Assembly (NCBI GenBank): GCA_963575645.1
Contig: OY754465.1
Coordinates: 61,465,901-61,529,900, forward strand
Direction: 5' to 3'
Length of the DNA: 64,000 bases
Source: Xanthostigma xanthostigma
Lineage: Eukaryota > Arthropoda > Insecta > Raphidioptera > Raphidiidae
Made by a program: the position numbers and the translations under genes. Position 1 is the stretch's first letter; each line of letters begins with the position of its first letter. This document shows, one piece after another, positions 32,400 to 42,671 of the stretch. Below the pieces are notes generated by a model. That model saw nothing but the letters and a program-made list of their open reading frames with translations, was not told the DNA's origin and searched no databases.

Positions 32400-32600
32400 T
32401 TAGTTTTAGTTTTAACAGCGTGTAGAAATCAAATACACGAACAAATATTTGAAGTATTTTTTTTATCTAAACTCAAAAAAGGACTTTAACAACGTATATG
32501 ATTACTGTCTAAGGTCATTGTCAAATAAAAAATTTCGACAATGCATCCTTCAACCCAACATTATTATTCTTTACACTTTACAGCATAAACTAATCACATG
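32400..32600 (+). repeat. Fragment of the 27.5-kb mariner-type terminal repeat plus adjoining repeat
   Basis: 'tttaacagcgtgtagaaatc' and 'acgaacaaatatttgaagta' match both arms of the element at 27538-28672. The following 'aaggtcattgtcaaataaaa' matches 20.47 and 27.47 kb. Confidence 0.6.
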
Positions 32601-32779
32601 TTTACAAAGATATAATAATTGATCTTTAAACCCATTGTTATAAGTTGACTGAACTGTTTTATTAGTGTATTTGCCATAAGGCACTTACACTATTGGCGTC
32701 GGTCGGATGGCGGGACCTAGGGGTCGGACCAAAATTTCTCGACGTTTCATAAGTTTCTAAGAAGTTTGGCACCATTTTT

Positions 32780-32818
32780 GGAAATGTTTATATATATATG
32801 TATATATATATATTTATA

Positions 32819-32882
<64 letters not shown>
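32780..32882. repeat. (TA)n microsatellite
   Basis: About 50 TA units with a few interruptions. It yields a false Tyr/Ile open frame. Confidence 0.95.
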
Positions 32883-32886
<4 letters not shown>

Positions 32887-32888
<2 letters not shown>

Positions 32889-33410
32889 ACCACGATAACT
32901 CTCGACAGACTTAATCGATTTAAACGAAATTTGGTCCACATGTTGGAATCCATCATCGCAAGAAGCCTATTTAAAATGGGCCCGATCGGGCCATTTTAAG
33001 GGGGGTATTTAGGGGTTGAAAAATGTTTTTGGGCCCAAAAATACGGAAAAAATTCTCAGAATCACTTCAAATTTGAAATTTAACCCTTTAGTAATTATTG
33101 AAATGTGCTGCTAAAATTTAAATAAAATCGGCCCGACAGGACCGGACTTACAAGTTTTATGAAAACGCAAGTTTACTGATATGGATTTACATACTGAAGG
33201 GTGTATATAATTTGGTACAGATGTTGAATTGGTATGTAGTATTGAAATTAAGTAAAAAAATGTTGTTTTAAGGGGTGTATTAGAGGGTAATTTTTTTTAT
33301 TTTGTCCAAAAACAAAGTTAAGTTCATACAATAGAGCCACACTGCTTATAAAAGCAAATACACTATATTGTCGGCAGGGTTTCGCACTGCGACCCGAGTT
33401 TTTATTATTT
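32887..33410 (+). repeat. Dispersed repeat family D, copy 2 (longest)
   Basis: Starts after the TA tract with 'accacgataactctcgacag'. It includes 'aatttggtccacatgttgga' and ends 'ggcagggtttcgcactgcga', 'cccgagtttttatt'. Microsatellite at one end and conserved other end are compatible with an element that inserts into TA repeats. Confidence 0.65.
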
Positions 33411-33499
33411 TAAGAACTGTTCAATGTATTAGAATTAAGTGGGATTTATAGTGTAGGACCCTATTTTTGATACCATATTTCGCGAATTTCTTCTGGAAA

Positions 33500-33772
33500 A
33501 ATTATAGTCTAAAAAAACACGTTTTAATAGCAAACCGAACAAAAAAGTAGAAAATAATATTATTAACAAAATAATTCAATTATAGTAAAACAGCGTGGGG
33601 TGTTCGATATTAAATGTTACAATTATTTCATTGGTAGCTATTTATAAAATTAGAGTTATAATGAAAATATATAGTAATTGGCACCCCACACTTTCTATTG
33701 TAATTAAATTATTTTGTTAATAATTATTTTCTACTTTTTAGTTTGGTTTGCGTGTTTTTAGGTTTTTAAAAT
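33500..33772. mobile_element. Fold-back MITE, diverged relative of 13.74 kb
   Basis: Arms with 'aaacacgtttt', 'aagtagaaaataatattatt' and 'cagcgtggggtg' are mirrored at 33.68-33.77 kb. The loop is about 85 bp here, versus 25 bp at 13.8 kb. Confidence 0.65.
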
Positions 33773-33970
33773 TTTCTTAATTTTTAGTCTCAAAACGACA
33801 TCAAAAGTATTATTTTCAAATTAAAATTTGTTTCAACATTTTTAAATTCAAATTTATTTTTATGAAATAATTATTGTATTGTCATCGGCCATTGACATTT
33901 GACACGTGTGCAAATTTTCAAGTTAATCAGACTTCTTGAAATTGGTGAAAATTACGCTGAAAGATTCCCT

Positions 33971-34006
33971 TGCATACATACATACATACATACATACATA
34001 CATACA
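33971..34006. repeat. (CATA)n microsatellite
   Basis: Eight to nine tandem CATA units. Confidence 0.95.
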
Positions 34007-34560
34007 GGTCAAGCTAATATAAGCGTGTTAAATAGACTCCAACACTATAAATTCCTGTTAATAATGTATCAAAAATAGGCTGCTACACTAGAAATCCCCA
34101 CTTAATAATAATTGAGATTTTAAAGCCATACGACGATATTCATCTGTCAAGGTGATAGATTATAATCTGGTGGACTTTAATTTCACTTTTATAATTATTG
34201 GTGTGGACTATTTGACTTCAGTTCTAAGGTTCCATCTTTCAGCTGCATACGACATAAATTAATCAATATTTACATGCAGACAGATGATGATAAAAAGTGA
34301 CCTTCATGTACCGTGATCAATGGATGGTCGGAACTGTTGTTCACCTATATTTTAGTTATCTGGAACTGATTTACATCATAGCACGTGCGTCGGGAATAAG
34401 GGGGGCGAGATGTTCGATTTTCTTTAATATCTTTTATTAAACTATGCATTTCCAATAACGAGCTCTTTCATATTTTGATACCTGACATGACGCACTTACA
34501 TTTTTTTTTTAATTTCTAATTTGCTCCCCAAAATTGAAAGTCGTATAATTACGCTATACG
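34007..34560. other. Non-coding stretch without assigned element
   Basis: No open frame of interest and no repeat noticed. Confidence 0.4.
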
Positions 34561-34639
34561 TCCGTAATTGGGTTATCTAGCTCTACACATGTGCCAAATT
34601 TCAACTTTGTTCATCCAGTATAGATACAGACAAAATAAG

Positions 34640-34712
34640 CTGTGACTAACAGACAGATAGACAGACACGAGAAAAGGTTCCGTTTTTTCATCGGATGTAC
34701 GGAACCCTAAAA
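34640..34712 (+). repeat. SINE-like 3' terminus
   Basis: 'cagacagatagacagacacg', then 'ggttccgttttttcatcgga' and 'gtacggaaccctaaaaa', the same tail type as at 15.36 kb. Confidence 0.6.
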
Positions 34713-34757
34713 ATAAACAAAAATGAGTTATTTTGCTAAGCTATAAATACAAACTTG

Positions 34758-35180
34758 TTTTTTGACGTGATAACGTCTTATAAATTGATGAAACACCGGC
34801 TGCACGCACGAAAAAGAGTAACGTTCCGCAAGCGAGAGCGCGATATAATCGGTAGTCTCTCTCTTCTCGCGTGACGTCAGAGAATAGTGTGCGTTCAACA
34901 TTTTTTTTCGGCTGTTCCAGCGAAAGCTACATCTGACAGATGGCCAGATAAATTATACGGTTTGTTAACAAATATATAATATATATATATACATTCTTTT
35001 AAATGTCTTTTATAATTGCTTAAAAATATGTATTTTGCTTTGGTTGATCAAATTATTAGTCGGTATTAGTCGCTATTAAAATTTAGGTTATGTATTATTA
35101 AATATGATATTCGAGCGGAATACGTTATCACGTAAAACTATCGTCCGTAAACCGACTTTACAGACAACCAATTTTTTTTT
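34758..35180 (+). mobile_element. Family C element, copy 3
   Basis: Begins ttttgacgtgataacgtc and ends 'gactttacagacaaccaatt'. It shares 'caccggctgcacg..cgaaaaag..taacgttccgc' with copies 1 and 2. The middle differs and contains a short (AT) tract. Confidence 0.7.
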
Positions 35181-35815
35181 GAGTAGATAAAGTACCTACA
35201 TTTAAAAAAAATGCACAGCTGAACCAAGTATTCGGTGTATTGTCTGTGTTTTGAGTTTTTTTTTTAAACACTGAAATACGAGATCGAACAGAAATAGTTC
35301 TCTTTTGTGTTATTTTCAATTTCAAGATCTAGGATAACTTACATCAAAACAATTGAAACTATGCACGAAATAAGATATTGATGAAGATTGAAGACTGATA
35401 TATTCGTTCATTTAATACACAATAAATTGTTGGTAATTTGCCAAAAAAACAAACTATTGATTCGACCGGGGCGTATGTTAAAAATCGTGGGCGTATATTT
35501 ATATAAAATTTAAATCTTCGTCTGTACTATTCATGGCTGATCCTTTCATTTTCATCTAAATTCTAAGCTAATCTTATAGTTTGTACCACGTTAATATATA
35601 AAACTAAAATATATTGTCTGGAGTAATAATTATTTTGGCTCATGGCTATATTCACAGAACGTAAGTAGTTATTTATTCAATTCATTTGTTCTTCAGGTAG
35701 CTATTCCTCCGAATAAATAGCGATAATTCAATTCAACAAACATAATTATGTTTACTACAGGTATAAATCTATTCTGTCTTACTTCGAGGATATAATTATT
35801 TATTACCCTGCTTAA
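35181..35815. other. Non-coding stretch without assigned element
   Basis: AT-rich. No frame above background. Confidence 0.4.
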
Positions 35816-36205
35816 ATAATAATGGCCGCCACATAGATCATAAAACCAAACTTAACATTTTGCTCTTGTGAATTTATTTATGTGTTGTTTATTAACCTTT
35901 CGTGAAGTGTACAGTTGTAAAATATTAGTGGAAGTTTTGTGTGCAATTGCTTTAAGATAAAACATTATTTTGTGTAAATGTTTACACTAACGCCATCGGT
36001 CGGATTTTTGGGCGAACGTCAAAATATTCAACAAAAAGAGCAAGGAGTACGGTGCAGTGCATATTTATTCTTTAACTTACTTTTCTATCTGATATTGTGC
36101 TTGGTGAATTGAAAGTAAATTGCATTCTAAAGAATAAATTTGTTCCAGAATTAGTAACTTTTATCTTTAATAGTGTTCGGTGAATATGGGCATTAAAGTT
36201 TTGAG
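35816..36205 (+). repeat. Dispersed repeat, uninterrupted copy of 1.86-2.56 kb
   Basis: Carries the same landmarks as 1856-2560 without the fold-back. Around 35965-35985 it reads 'aaaacattattttgtgtaaa' directly into 'tgtttacactaacgcc', showing the unoccupied state. Confidence 0.75.
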
Positions 36206-36299
36206 AAATTCCATCAGTGGTACTCTAAAATAGTATTTTCTTTTAAATAATGCCCAAATTCAGGTAAAGGTTCAATAACCAAATAATCAATAATCTTGT

Positions 36300-36500
36300 C
36301 AAACATTTTGATTTGAAAACGACCTTAGATTGTGATATATTATTAGGTAGTTTTCATACATGCAGGGTCTAATGTTGTTGTAAAACTCCCTGTCCTGTAG
36401 ATTGTAGAACATTAGATTGTTCTCAAACAAAAACAAACGACTGACCTGCATAGAAAAAGATCGCTTTTCAGGCTAAATTTTAATCAAAACTTGTAGAGAA
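36300..36500 (+). repeat. Dispersed repeat, partner of 26.93-27.13 kb
   Basis: See 26925-27130. The order of shared words is preserved. Confidence 0.55.
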
Positions 36501-36890
36501 ATGCCGGTTCGAAATATAAAGCCAAAAAAAAAAAACGTGACAGCATCATACACATAATTTCACGGGAGAAGTGAAACTTCTTTATGAACTTATTTCATTG
36601 ATGCTATCCAGTTTGCGTTACCAATGTTTCTCTTGTAAGTAATGTCGCAAAAGAAGTTTCACTGCACACAGATTATATTAACATTCATATACAGTGAATT
36701 TCATTAAGATGCATGATATATATGAGTTTTGTTGATATAGCAGCTATCACTACAGAAAATTGTTCCGCATGAAATGGGACGCCCAACACACAGAATAGAA
36801 TGTGCCCAAAAGAGGTTCGTATAGGTACATTATGTGGTACGATTTTCTGAAACGCATTGATGATTATCATATCAACAAAACTAATGTATA

Positions 36891-37495
36891 CAGGGTGTCC
36901 CATTAAGAATGGGACATAGAACAACCGCAGATTCTCCAATTCAAAATAAAACGATTATGCGAAATATGCTTAGATAAAATGTTACTCGGTCTACCAGTGG
37001 CGTACGGCAGTAGTAAGTAATGCTTCTACCCCTTCTAAATGTTACGCCGCTGTCTAAATTTTAATTTTGACTATAATTTTAATTTTTTTGATATTTTCCA
37101 ATGACCAATGACTTTACAACAAACTAACAAGTGTACATTATTGACTTAGAAAATATCAAAAAAATTAAAATTATAGTCAAAATTAAAATTTAGACAGCGG
37201 CGTAACATTTAGAAGGGGTACAAGCATTACTTACTCCTGTCGTACGCCACTAGTAGAGCGTACTGAACTAATTTTTTTATTGTTAGGTGCATTTTATGAT
37301 ATTTAACAAGTGTGCCGATTTGAGTAAAATTATACGGTGTATTAAAAAAATTATGGACATTAATAATTTTTCAGTTTTCAACTTCAACACCCTGTATTTC
37401 GTACCATTTTATCTAAGCATATTTCGCTTAATCGTTTTATTTTGAATTGGAGAATCTGCGGTTGTTCTATGTCCCATTCTTAATGGGACACCCTG
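36891..37495. mobile_element. CAGGGTGTCCC-type MITE, middle layer
   Basis: Terminal inverted repeats of about 85 bp start CAGGGTGTCCCATTAAGAAT, with TA on both sides (36889-36890, 37496-37497). A third, partial copy of the same end (acaccctgtatttcgtacc) lies inside at about 37388. The 84-codon minus frame crossing the left edge is an artefact. Confidence 0.8.
36998..37260. mobile_element. Innermost fold-back element (ends resemble hAT)
   Basis: Arms of about 110 bp begin 'ctaccagtggcgtacggcag' and return as 'gtcgtacgccactagtagag'. A 26-bp spacer separates them. The ends CAGTGGCGTA resemble hAT termini, but no 8-bp duplication was found. Confidence 0.7.
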
Positions 37496-37523
37496 TATAT
37501 TGCGCTTTAAATGAAATTCATTG

Positions 37524-38730
37524 TATAGATATCCTATTCAATTAAAAAACATTGCCAGTTTTAATAAAGCGCATTTATCAAATAAAATAACACTGCAGCT
37601 TACTACAATTAACTTTCAAGGTGACAATACTGTCAAAATATTCCATGCTGTTGTTGTGATTCAATATTTACAATATAATCGTCGTCACAGTTAGAACACA
37701 GCGAAAAGTTTGAAGAATAGTAGAAAATGCTTTAGAGGGCAATAATATTTATATTTTTGAAGTAACAATGTCGTAAAAAAATATGTTTTTTTTGTTTTAT
37801 TAAAAAACTGAACAATAAAAAAAGAATTGAAATGGTTATTACTTATAACGAATGATCAAAAAGTCTTGTCTCTTATGTGGCTATGGATTATGGGAAAAAG
37901 CGTCCAGAACAAGACTTTTTGAACGAAATTTAATGGAAAGTTTAAAATGATGAAACTCAAAACCTTTTTTTTTGACAAAATCAACTAAATAATAAAAATG
38001 ATTTATCTAGATTTTTGGTCGTAGTGTCTGATCCGCCGAAGTCTGAAATGAATTTCTGAATTTTTTTAGTCATTCCTAAAAATATTTCAGTCAAAGACCT
38101 AGATACAAAACGATTTGTAGCTTTCACCATAACGCGTGGTTATTCTGCATATTGACCAGTCAATGACAACACCAATTATCTGACTAACATAAAAACGATG
38201 TTTTTTATAAATCACGTTTGCTCTATATATCGTTGTCATTTTTTAACTGTCGGATAAAATTGTATAGACTGAAAATATTTTGTAACATTTATTTCGATTC
38301 GTGTATTTTTATTTAATTATTCCGCGATATTTATTATTCTTCAAACCTCTTCACTGTAACCTACAAATAATAATTCACGCACTAGATATATAAACTGCTA
38401 TAGCTGCATGGTTAGTGACCGTTATCAAATTTTTAAATATATCTGCAGACAAAGAAAAATTCTTTAGTCCATCCTATAGTTTAAAGATAAATCAATTACG
38501 AACGAGCGAACGAGATACAACAATTCCGAAACGTAAGCTCCAATTTAAACGGATTAATTAATAATTAAAACAATCAAAACCGCTGTCGTATATTTATTTT
38601 GTCTCCCCTAATATTTCACCATCACAAAATTTTGCAATTCATCACTGCGACATGATTGATGGTAATAACGTTCTACTACTCATATTTTTTTCGCTTTCAA
38701 TCGATTTGGACAGGGTAATCCTTCATGATA
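37524..38730. other. Non-coding stretch
   Basis: Nothing gene-like. One short hairpin (aaaaagtcttgt / acaagacttttt, 37858-37919) is present. Confidence 0.4.
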
Positions 38731-38731
38731 A

Positions 38732-39065
38732 CTTCAAGCATTCCTTTGTTTTTCTACCCGCTCGATTAAAACAAAATCGAGTTACGCTTCAACCCAGAAA
38801 CACCATCAAAACGAATGTTATGACATCAAACGTAACTTCCAAGCTTTTATTTGTCGTCTGTCCGCTCGACTAAAAAAAACTCTAGTTACGTTCGAAACAC
38901 TTCAAACCCAGAAACACCATCAAAACGAATGTTATGACATCAAACGTAACTTCCAAGCTTTTCCTTTGTCGTCTGTCCGCTCGACTAAAAAAAACTCTAG
39001 TTACGTTCGTAACACTTCAAACCCAGAAACACCATCAAAACAAATTTATTGACATCAAACGTGTT
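38732..39065 (+). repeat. Three tandem units of about 115 bp
   Basis: The word 'cccagaaacaccatcaaaac' occurs at spacing 114 and 115 (about 38793, 38907, 39022). The rest of the unit is 'ttatgacatcaaacgtaact', 'tccaagctttt', 'tttgtcgtctgtccgctcga' and 'ctctagttacgttcg'. Units 1 and 2 are very similar. The last is truncated. Confidence 0.85.
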
Positions 39066-39205
39066 TCTTAAATGCAACGTGTTGATGTTATCATGGGGTT
39101 GAGGTGTATCAATCAATCAATACTCTAAGAATAAAGAACGCATCTAACAACACTCTAGACACAAAGGCCATCTAACACAATTCTAATATAAAGTGAAATA
39201 CATAC

Positions 39206-39395
39206 GAGGATTCAAAAACGTGCACACTGAAGTACCACCGGCGGCGGTGCAAGCTGCAGAAGAAGATCCTCTTGTACCGCACATATACGGAGGATCATCA
39301 TCGTCCACCGCTTGCTTCTTGTTCAATCCGTTGATGGTTTCTGCAAGGACATCATCGACAAACGACTTAGCTGTTGATGTTATCTCGGGATCCAT
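39206..39395 (-). CDS. Candidate 5' coding exon of an unidentified gene
   Basis: The minus strand starts ATG at 39395 and encodes about 63 residues beginning MDPEITSTAKSFVDDVLAET. A splice donor (CCTC|GTATGT) ends the exon at 39206 with one base carried over. The N-terminus has an amphipathic helix with a pattern like a protein-docking helix (A..FVDDVL..TIN). It is followed by an Asp run (residues 31-34) and a Gly/Ser/Ala/Cys-rich segment. GC-richer sequence upstream (39.44-39.79 kb) could be its promoter. Codon use is more balanced than in neighbouring frames. The downstream exons would lie at lower coordinates and were not found. A frame of similar length on the plus strand (39193-39450) is its shadow. 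Family unknown. Confidence 0.4.
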
Positions 39396-39439
39396 AGCTC
39401 TCTATATACCAACTACACACTATTATAACAAAACACACC

Positions 39440-39790
39440 ACACAATCTAGAATTTATTAATCACACGACCAGCTCACGCAAACCCGAATTTTATTGTAAT
39501 TCGCGCGCCGAACACAAAACGACGTACCAGTGTCAAGTGACAAAAAGGTAAGTTAAGTGAATCTAAAACGTAATGAATGGCTCTCTCTCTCTGTGTGTGT
39601 ATAATATTCTCTCGTTGTCGGGTATCAATGCGCAATCGTCACGTGAGTTTCCACAGCGGCGGTTCTCTCTCTGTGTGTGTTTCCAGCAGTGCAGAGGGCA
39701 GCACACAAACGTGTATCTAATCGAACGTCGCGACATAGTGTTGGTGTGGACGTGAAGAGAGACCTTTGGGACGCGTTAGGAGTTGTCCGA
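39440..39790 (-). promoter_or_regulatory. GC-richer upstream region, possible promoter of the 39.2-kb exon
   Basis: CpG words are frequent (gcgcgccgaac, acgacgtacc, aatcgaacgtcgcgac). Two stretches of (CT)n/(TG)n lie at 39580-39600 and 39665-39682. No TATA box is evident. The assignment rests only on position and composition. Confidence 0.3.
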
Positions 39791-40012
39791 CCGACCGAAC
39801 AGATTTCGTAACATTATGTAATTCAAAATACGCGAGATGCAATCGTTATTTCTAGATTTTTATCTCTGATTTCGCGTCGGTTTTTACTGAAACCCTACAG
39901 CGTACAGTCAAATACTTCGTAGTTTAACAAGGTGGACACAGAAAAATGATTTAAACTTTCCCTGATAATTCCAGGTTTTCCAGAAAATGTATTGTTTTTC
40001 CATGATTTGAAT

Positions 40013-40762
40013 GATTACATGTCTTTTTCCCCGACGACATTATCCCCGCGTCATTATCCTCGAACGACAATATCCCGACGACAATATCCCCGACGACAAT
40101 ATCCCCCACGACAATATCCCCGACTAGAAAGAAATAACCCTATTTCAGTTCTATTCAAACAATTAACTATCTAATTCGCATACCCCGTTATCGTTCACCC
40201 CGGAGTTGTTTTTTTTTAAAACTCAACATTTGCCCCTTCCCGTTTCACTGCGGGACAATTCGCATACCCCTTTATCGTTCACCCCGGAATTACAATTCGC
40301 ATACCCGTTTATCGTTCACCCCGCAATTGTTTTTTTAAAAACTCCACATTTGCCCCTTCCCGTTTCACGGCGAGACAATTCGCATACCCCTTTATCAAAA
40401 AAAGCGGTGGTTTTCAATCTTCATGAAAATGTGAGTTTTAAGTTGTAGTCTCAAAGTGAAAAAAAAATAAAAAGTAAAAACAAAACTCATTCCGGTACCG
40501 GGAATCGAACCCGGGCCTCTTGGGTGAGAGCCAGGCACGCTACCAATTACACCTTAATTGAGTATGTCAAGATAGCTTTGTAATTATATATTATTCATAC
40601 AGTAGTCGTACGAATAATTATAAAATCGAGGATATTGTCGTCGGGGATAATGTCGTTCGGGGATTAAAATCGGGGTATTGTCGTCGGGGATAATGTCGTT
40701 CGGGGATTAAAATCGGGGATATTGTCGTCGGGGATAATGGTTCGGGGAAAGTGTCATGTCAC
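40013..40762. mobile_element. Inner element with tandem 'ccccgacgacaatat' ends
   Basis: Ends 'attacatgtctttttccccg' and 'cggggaaagtgtcatgtcac' are inverted. Left subterminal repeats of about 15 bp (ccccgacgacaatat) fill 40030-40123. Inverted 43-bp repeats (attgtcgtcggggataatgt) fill 40632-40740. The middle has a separate tandem of 'attcgcatacccctttatcg' and 'ttcaccccgg' units and a tRNA-like block. No protein. Confidence 0.6.
40484..40556 (-). repeat. tRNA-Glu-like sequence
   Basis: The minus strand carries 'ggtgtaattggtagcgtgcc', 'tggctctcacccaagaggcc' and 'cgggttcgattcccgg'. The anticodon loop is CTCTCAC (anticodon CTC) and the T arm is perfect. The acceptor strands do not pair well. It is more likely a tRNA-derived insertion than a working gene, though this is the best preserved tRNA-like block in the window. 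Confidence 0.55.
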
Positions 40763-41144
40763 CGATTTAAATATCTTATTTGTATGATCGAGATATTTAA
40801 AGTTTTTGATTAAAGCCATTGAGAAAATTTTCAAAACTAGAAATTTTAAACTCCAAAATGATAATTTTCTCCTGATACTTTGTAAAATTCCCTGATATTT
40901 CCAGGTTGCATTAAATGCCCTGATAATTCCATTTTTTCCAGGTCTGTGGCCACCCTGAATTATTATTTAACTCTAGATATAAAGAATGCATCAAATTGGG
41001 GTCTGGACGTTCTCGAGAGATGCTGATACAGACAGACAAAAATTCTGGTTCCACGTTTTTCTATTTACGCGTCATACAAAATGTCTACATAAAAACCCAT
41101 AAGAAAACGAAATATAGATTACAATTTATTAATGTCCTTGTCTT

Positions 41145-41541
41145 CAGTGAATTTATTGTTGATATGGTAGCTATGGAAATCATTAATGCATTAAATTGTT
41201 TTCATAGAGATATTACAATAGAACACGCGAGAGAACAGTGAAAGTGACTGCAATGAAGAGAGAGAACAGTTCCTTATCACTATGGTAATTAATGATGCAA
41301 AACAATGCTGATTTGAGTAAACAAATTTCTGGTTATCTGCAGCGTTCTCTCTAACTGAGGACACTATCACTTATGGCAAGCATACGCACTAGCGTACTCT
41401 AACATAAAATGCATACGAACCTCCCTTGGGCGAACTGTCTATGTTGCATTTTATGTGGAACGATTTTCTGCATCAATTAGTTATTTTCATAGCTACTATA
41501 TCGACAAAATTTATATATTGCGTCTTAAATGGAGTTCACTG
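41145..41541. mobile_element. MITE related to 36.69-37.52 kb
   Basis: The right end is the complement of CAGTGAACTCCATTTAAGAC, before TA. The left end CAGTGAATTTATTGTTGATA has lost about 30 bp. 'gatatggtagctatggaaat' is mirrored near 41.50 kb. The plus-strand frame 40996-41241 crosses the left end and is not accepted as a gene. Confidence 0.6.
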
Positions 41542-41716
41542 TATATTAGTATCATGACTATTTGTTGACGCTTTTCATCTGTTACAACGAATTAATATTT
41601 TCACTGCAGGATATTGCAATGTTTGTAAACTGACATCAAAGGATATTTTTTAAATGTTGTTGATTCATTTCTATGATTAAAAAAAAATATTTTTAGAATA
41701 TATCCGTCGCCTTAAG

Positions 41717-41760
41717 CAGTGCTTCCCAAACTCTAGTTGACTATGGACCGTTAGTAACAA
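41717..41760 (+). mobile_element. hAT-type end fragment
   Basis: CAGTGCTTCCCAAACTCTAG is a common hAT terminus. No partner was identified. The coding-like segment that follows may or may not belong to it. Confidence 0.45.
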
Positions 41761-41836
41761 AAACGCAAAGTATGTATAGGCTCAGTTTTGAAATATCATG
41801 TACCAAATTTCGACAAAATGGCGTTTTCTGTTATAG

Positions 41837-42011
41837 TAGAATGGATAAAATAACATCCGACTTAAAAGAGTACATATTTAAAATAACAGATAAATTTTTC
41901 GAATGTTGTAAAAATAGTCATATTAAAATTATCAGTGATATAGGAAATTATGATAGTGATGCTACTAATGGCAAACAGAAAAGAATAAAATATCTACTAG
42001 ACAAACATTAA
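41837..42011 (+). CDS. Possible 3'-terminal exon, unidentified
   Basis: A frame open from 41772 continues after a possible acceptor (ttttctgttatag at 41823-41836) and encodes about 57 residues before TAA at 42009. It contains MDKITSDLKEYIFKITDKFF, a charged helical stretch with two Cys, and ends in a Lys-rich tail. AATAAA occurs at 42225-42230. AT-rich composition inflates open frames here. It could also be part of the hAT-like element starting at 41717. No family recognised. Confidence 0.25.
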
Positions 42012-42249
42012 AAAGTGTGTTATAATGCTATATACACAAGACTAAGTTTGGATTTCTTTTCTTTTGATTGTTTGGGTTTTTTTATTTGTATTTTTTCCCA
42101 TATTAATACTTTGTAATATTTAATGCTTTTGTTTTTTTTTTTTGTACACTATGCAGTCGGTTAACGGAACGCTGTCCAAAAATTTTTTGTTAATTTATTG
42201 TACATAGTAACATATTTTATAAGTAATAAAAATTTAACATCGACTTATT

Positions 42250-42339
42250 ATGGACTACTTAAAAGAAAATCAGTCTGATAAATCTGAGAATATAACTGAA
42301 GCCGAGATGTTTAATAATTTGCTAATCACCGCTCATTAA
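42250..42339 (+). CDS. Short ATG open frame, 29 codons
   Basis: ATG GAC TAC ... TAA encodes an acidic peptide that starts MDYLKENQSDKSENITEAEM. It follows AATAAA and so would be outside the preceding transcript. Too short to support further. Confidence 0.12.
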   Translation: MDYLKENQSDKSENITEAEMFNNLLITAH

Positions 42340-42599
42340 ATCAATGCAAGTGCAACATTAGTCACGAGAACAGACCTTGGAAATCATTGTAATTGAATTT
42401 GTACTGATTTCTATTTTCACGGACTGTTGGTGTCTACTATACCTTCCCGTTGTTTTTGTTTACACATTTTAACGTTCAAAACAGATTCGATTGGGAGGTT
42501 TTGATCATGAACAAATTGATTATATTATAGTAGGTGAGCTATCAAACATTTTTGGGTAGGTATTTGAGGCAGCGTGAAAATTTGTGTAACACTTCTTTT

Positions 42600-42660
42600 G
42601 CAGGGCCGTCTTTGGAACATGCGAGGCCCTGGACCGAAAAAAGCTTGGAGGCCCCCTTAA
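42600..42660 (+). mobile_element. Fragment of a 'cagggccgtctttgg' element
   Basis: 'gcagggccgtctttggaaca', 'gcgaggccctggaccgaaaa' and 'ggaggcccccttaagg' are typical of the ends of small DNA transposons. The Helitron at 42672 interrupts or abuts it. Confidence 0.4.
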
Positions 42661-42671
42661 GGAATTCGTAA

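Larger units (their letters stand above)
36692..37523. mobile_element. TA-flanked MITE, outermost of three nested elements
   Basis: Left end CAGTGAATTTCATTAAGATG after TA. The right end is the complement of CAATGAATTTCATTTAAAGC, followed by TA. A relative is at 41145-41541. Its right arm is separated from the body by the element at 36891-37495. Confidence 0.75.
39928..40957. mobile_element. Element with 'aggtggacacag' type ends, outer layer
   Basis: The left end caaggtggacacagaaaaat and the right end ggtctgtggccaccctg are inverted to each other. 'ccctgataattccagg' lies just inside the left end and, in the same direction, at the right end (40918). A fragment of this family is at 45.51-45.56 kb. 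It contains the element 40013-40762. Confidence 0.5.

Noticed and set aside
32766..32999. Tyr/Ile-rich open frame
   Set aside because: It is a translation of the (TA)n microsatellite.
36685..36939. 84-codon minus frame
   Set aside because: It crosses the boundary between two nested MITEs, so it cannot be an ancient coding unit.
40484..40556. Functional tRNA-Glu gene
   Set aside because: Anticodon and T arms are good, but the acceptor stem does not pair convincingly and the block sits inside a repeat-rich element. A covariance search (tRNAscan-SE) would decide.
40996..41241. 81-codon plus frame with plausible composition
   Set aside because: Its 3' third is the terminal repeat of the MITE at 41145-41541, mirrored at 41.5 kb, so the frame is accidental.
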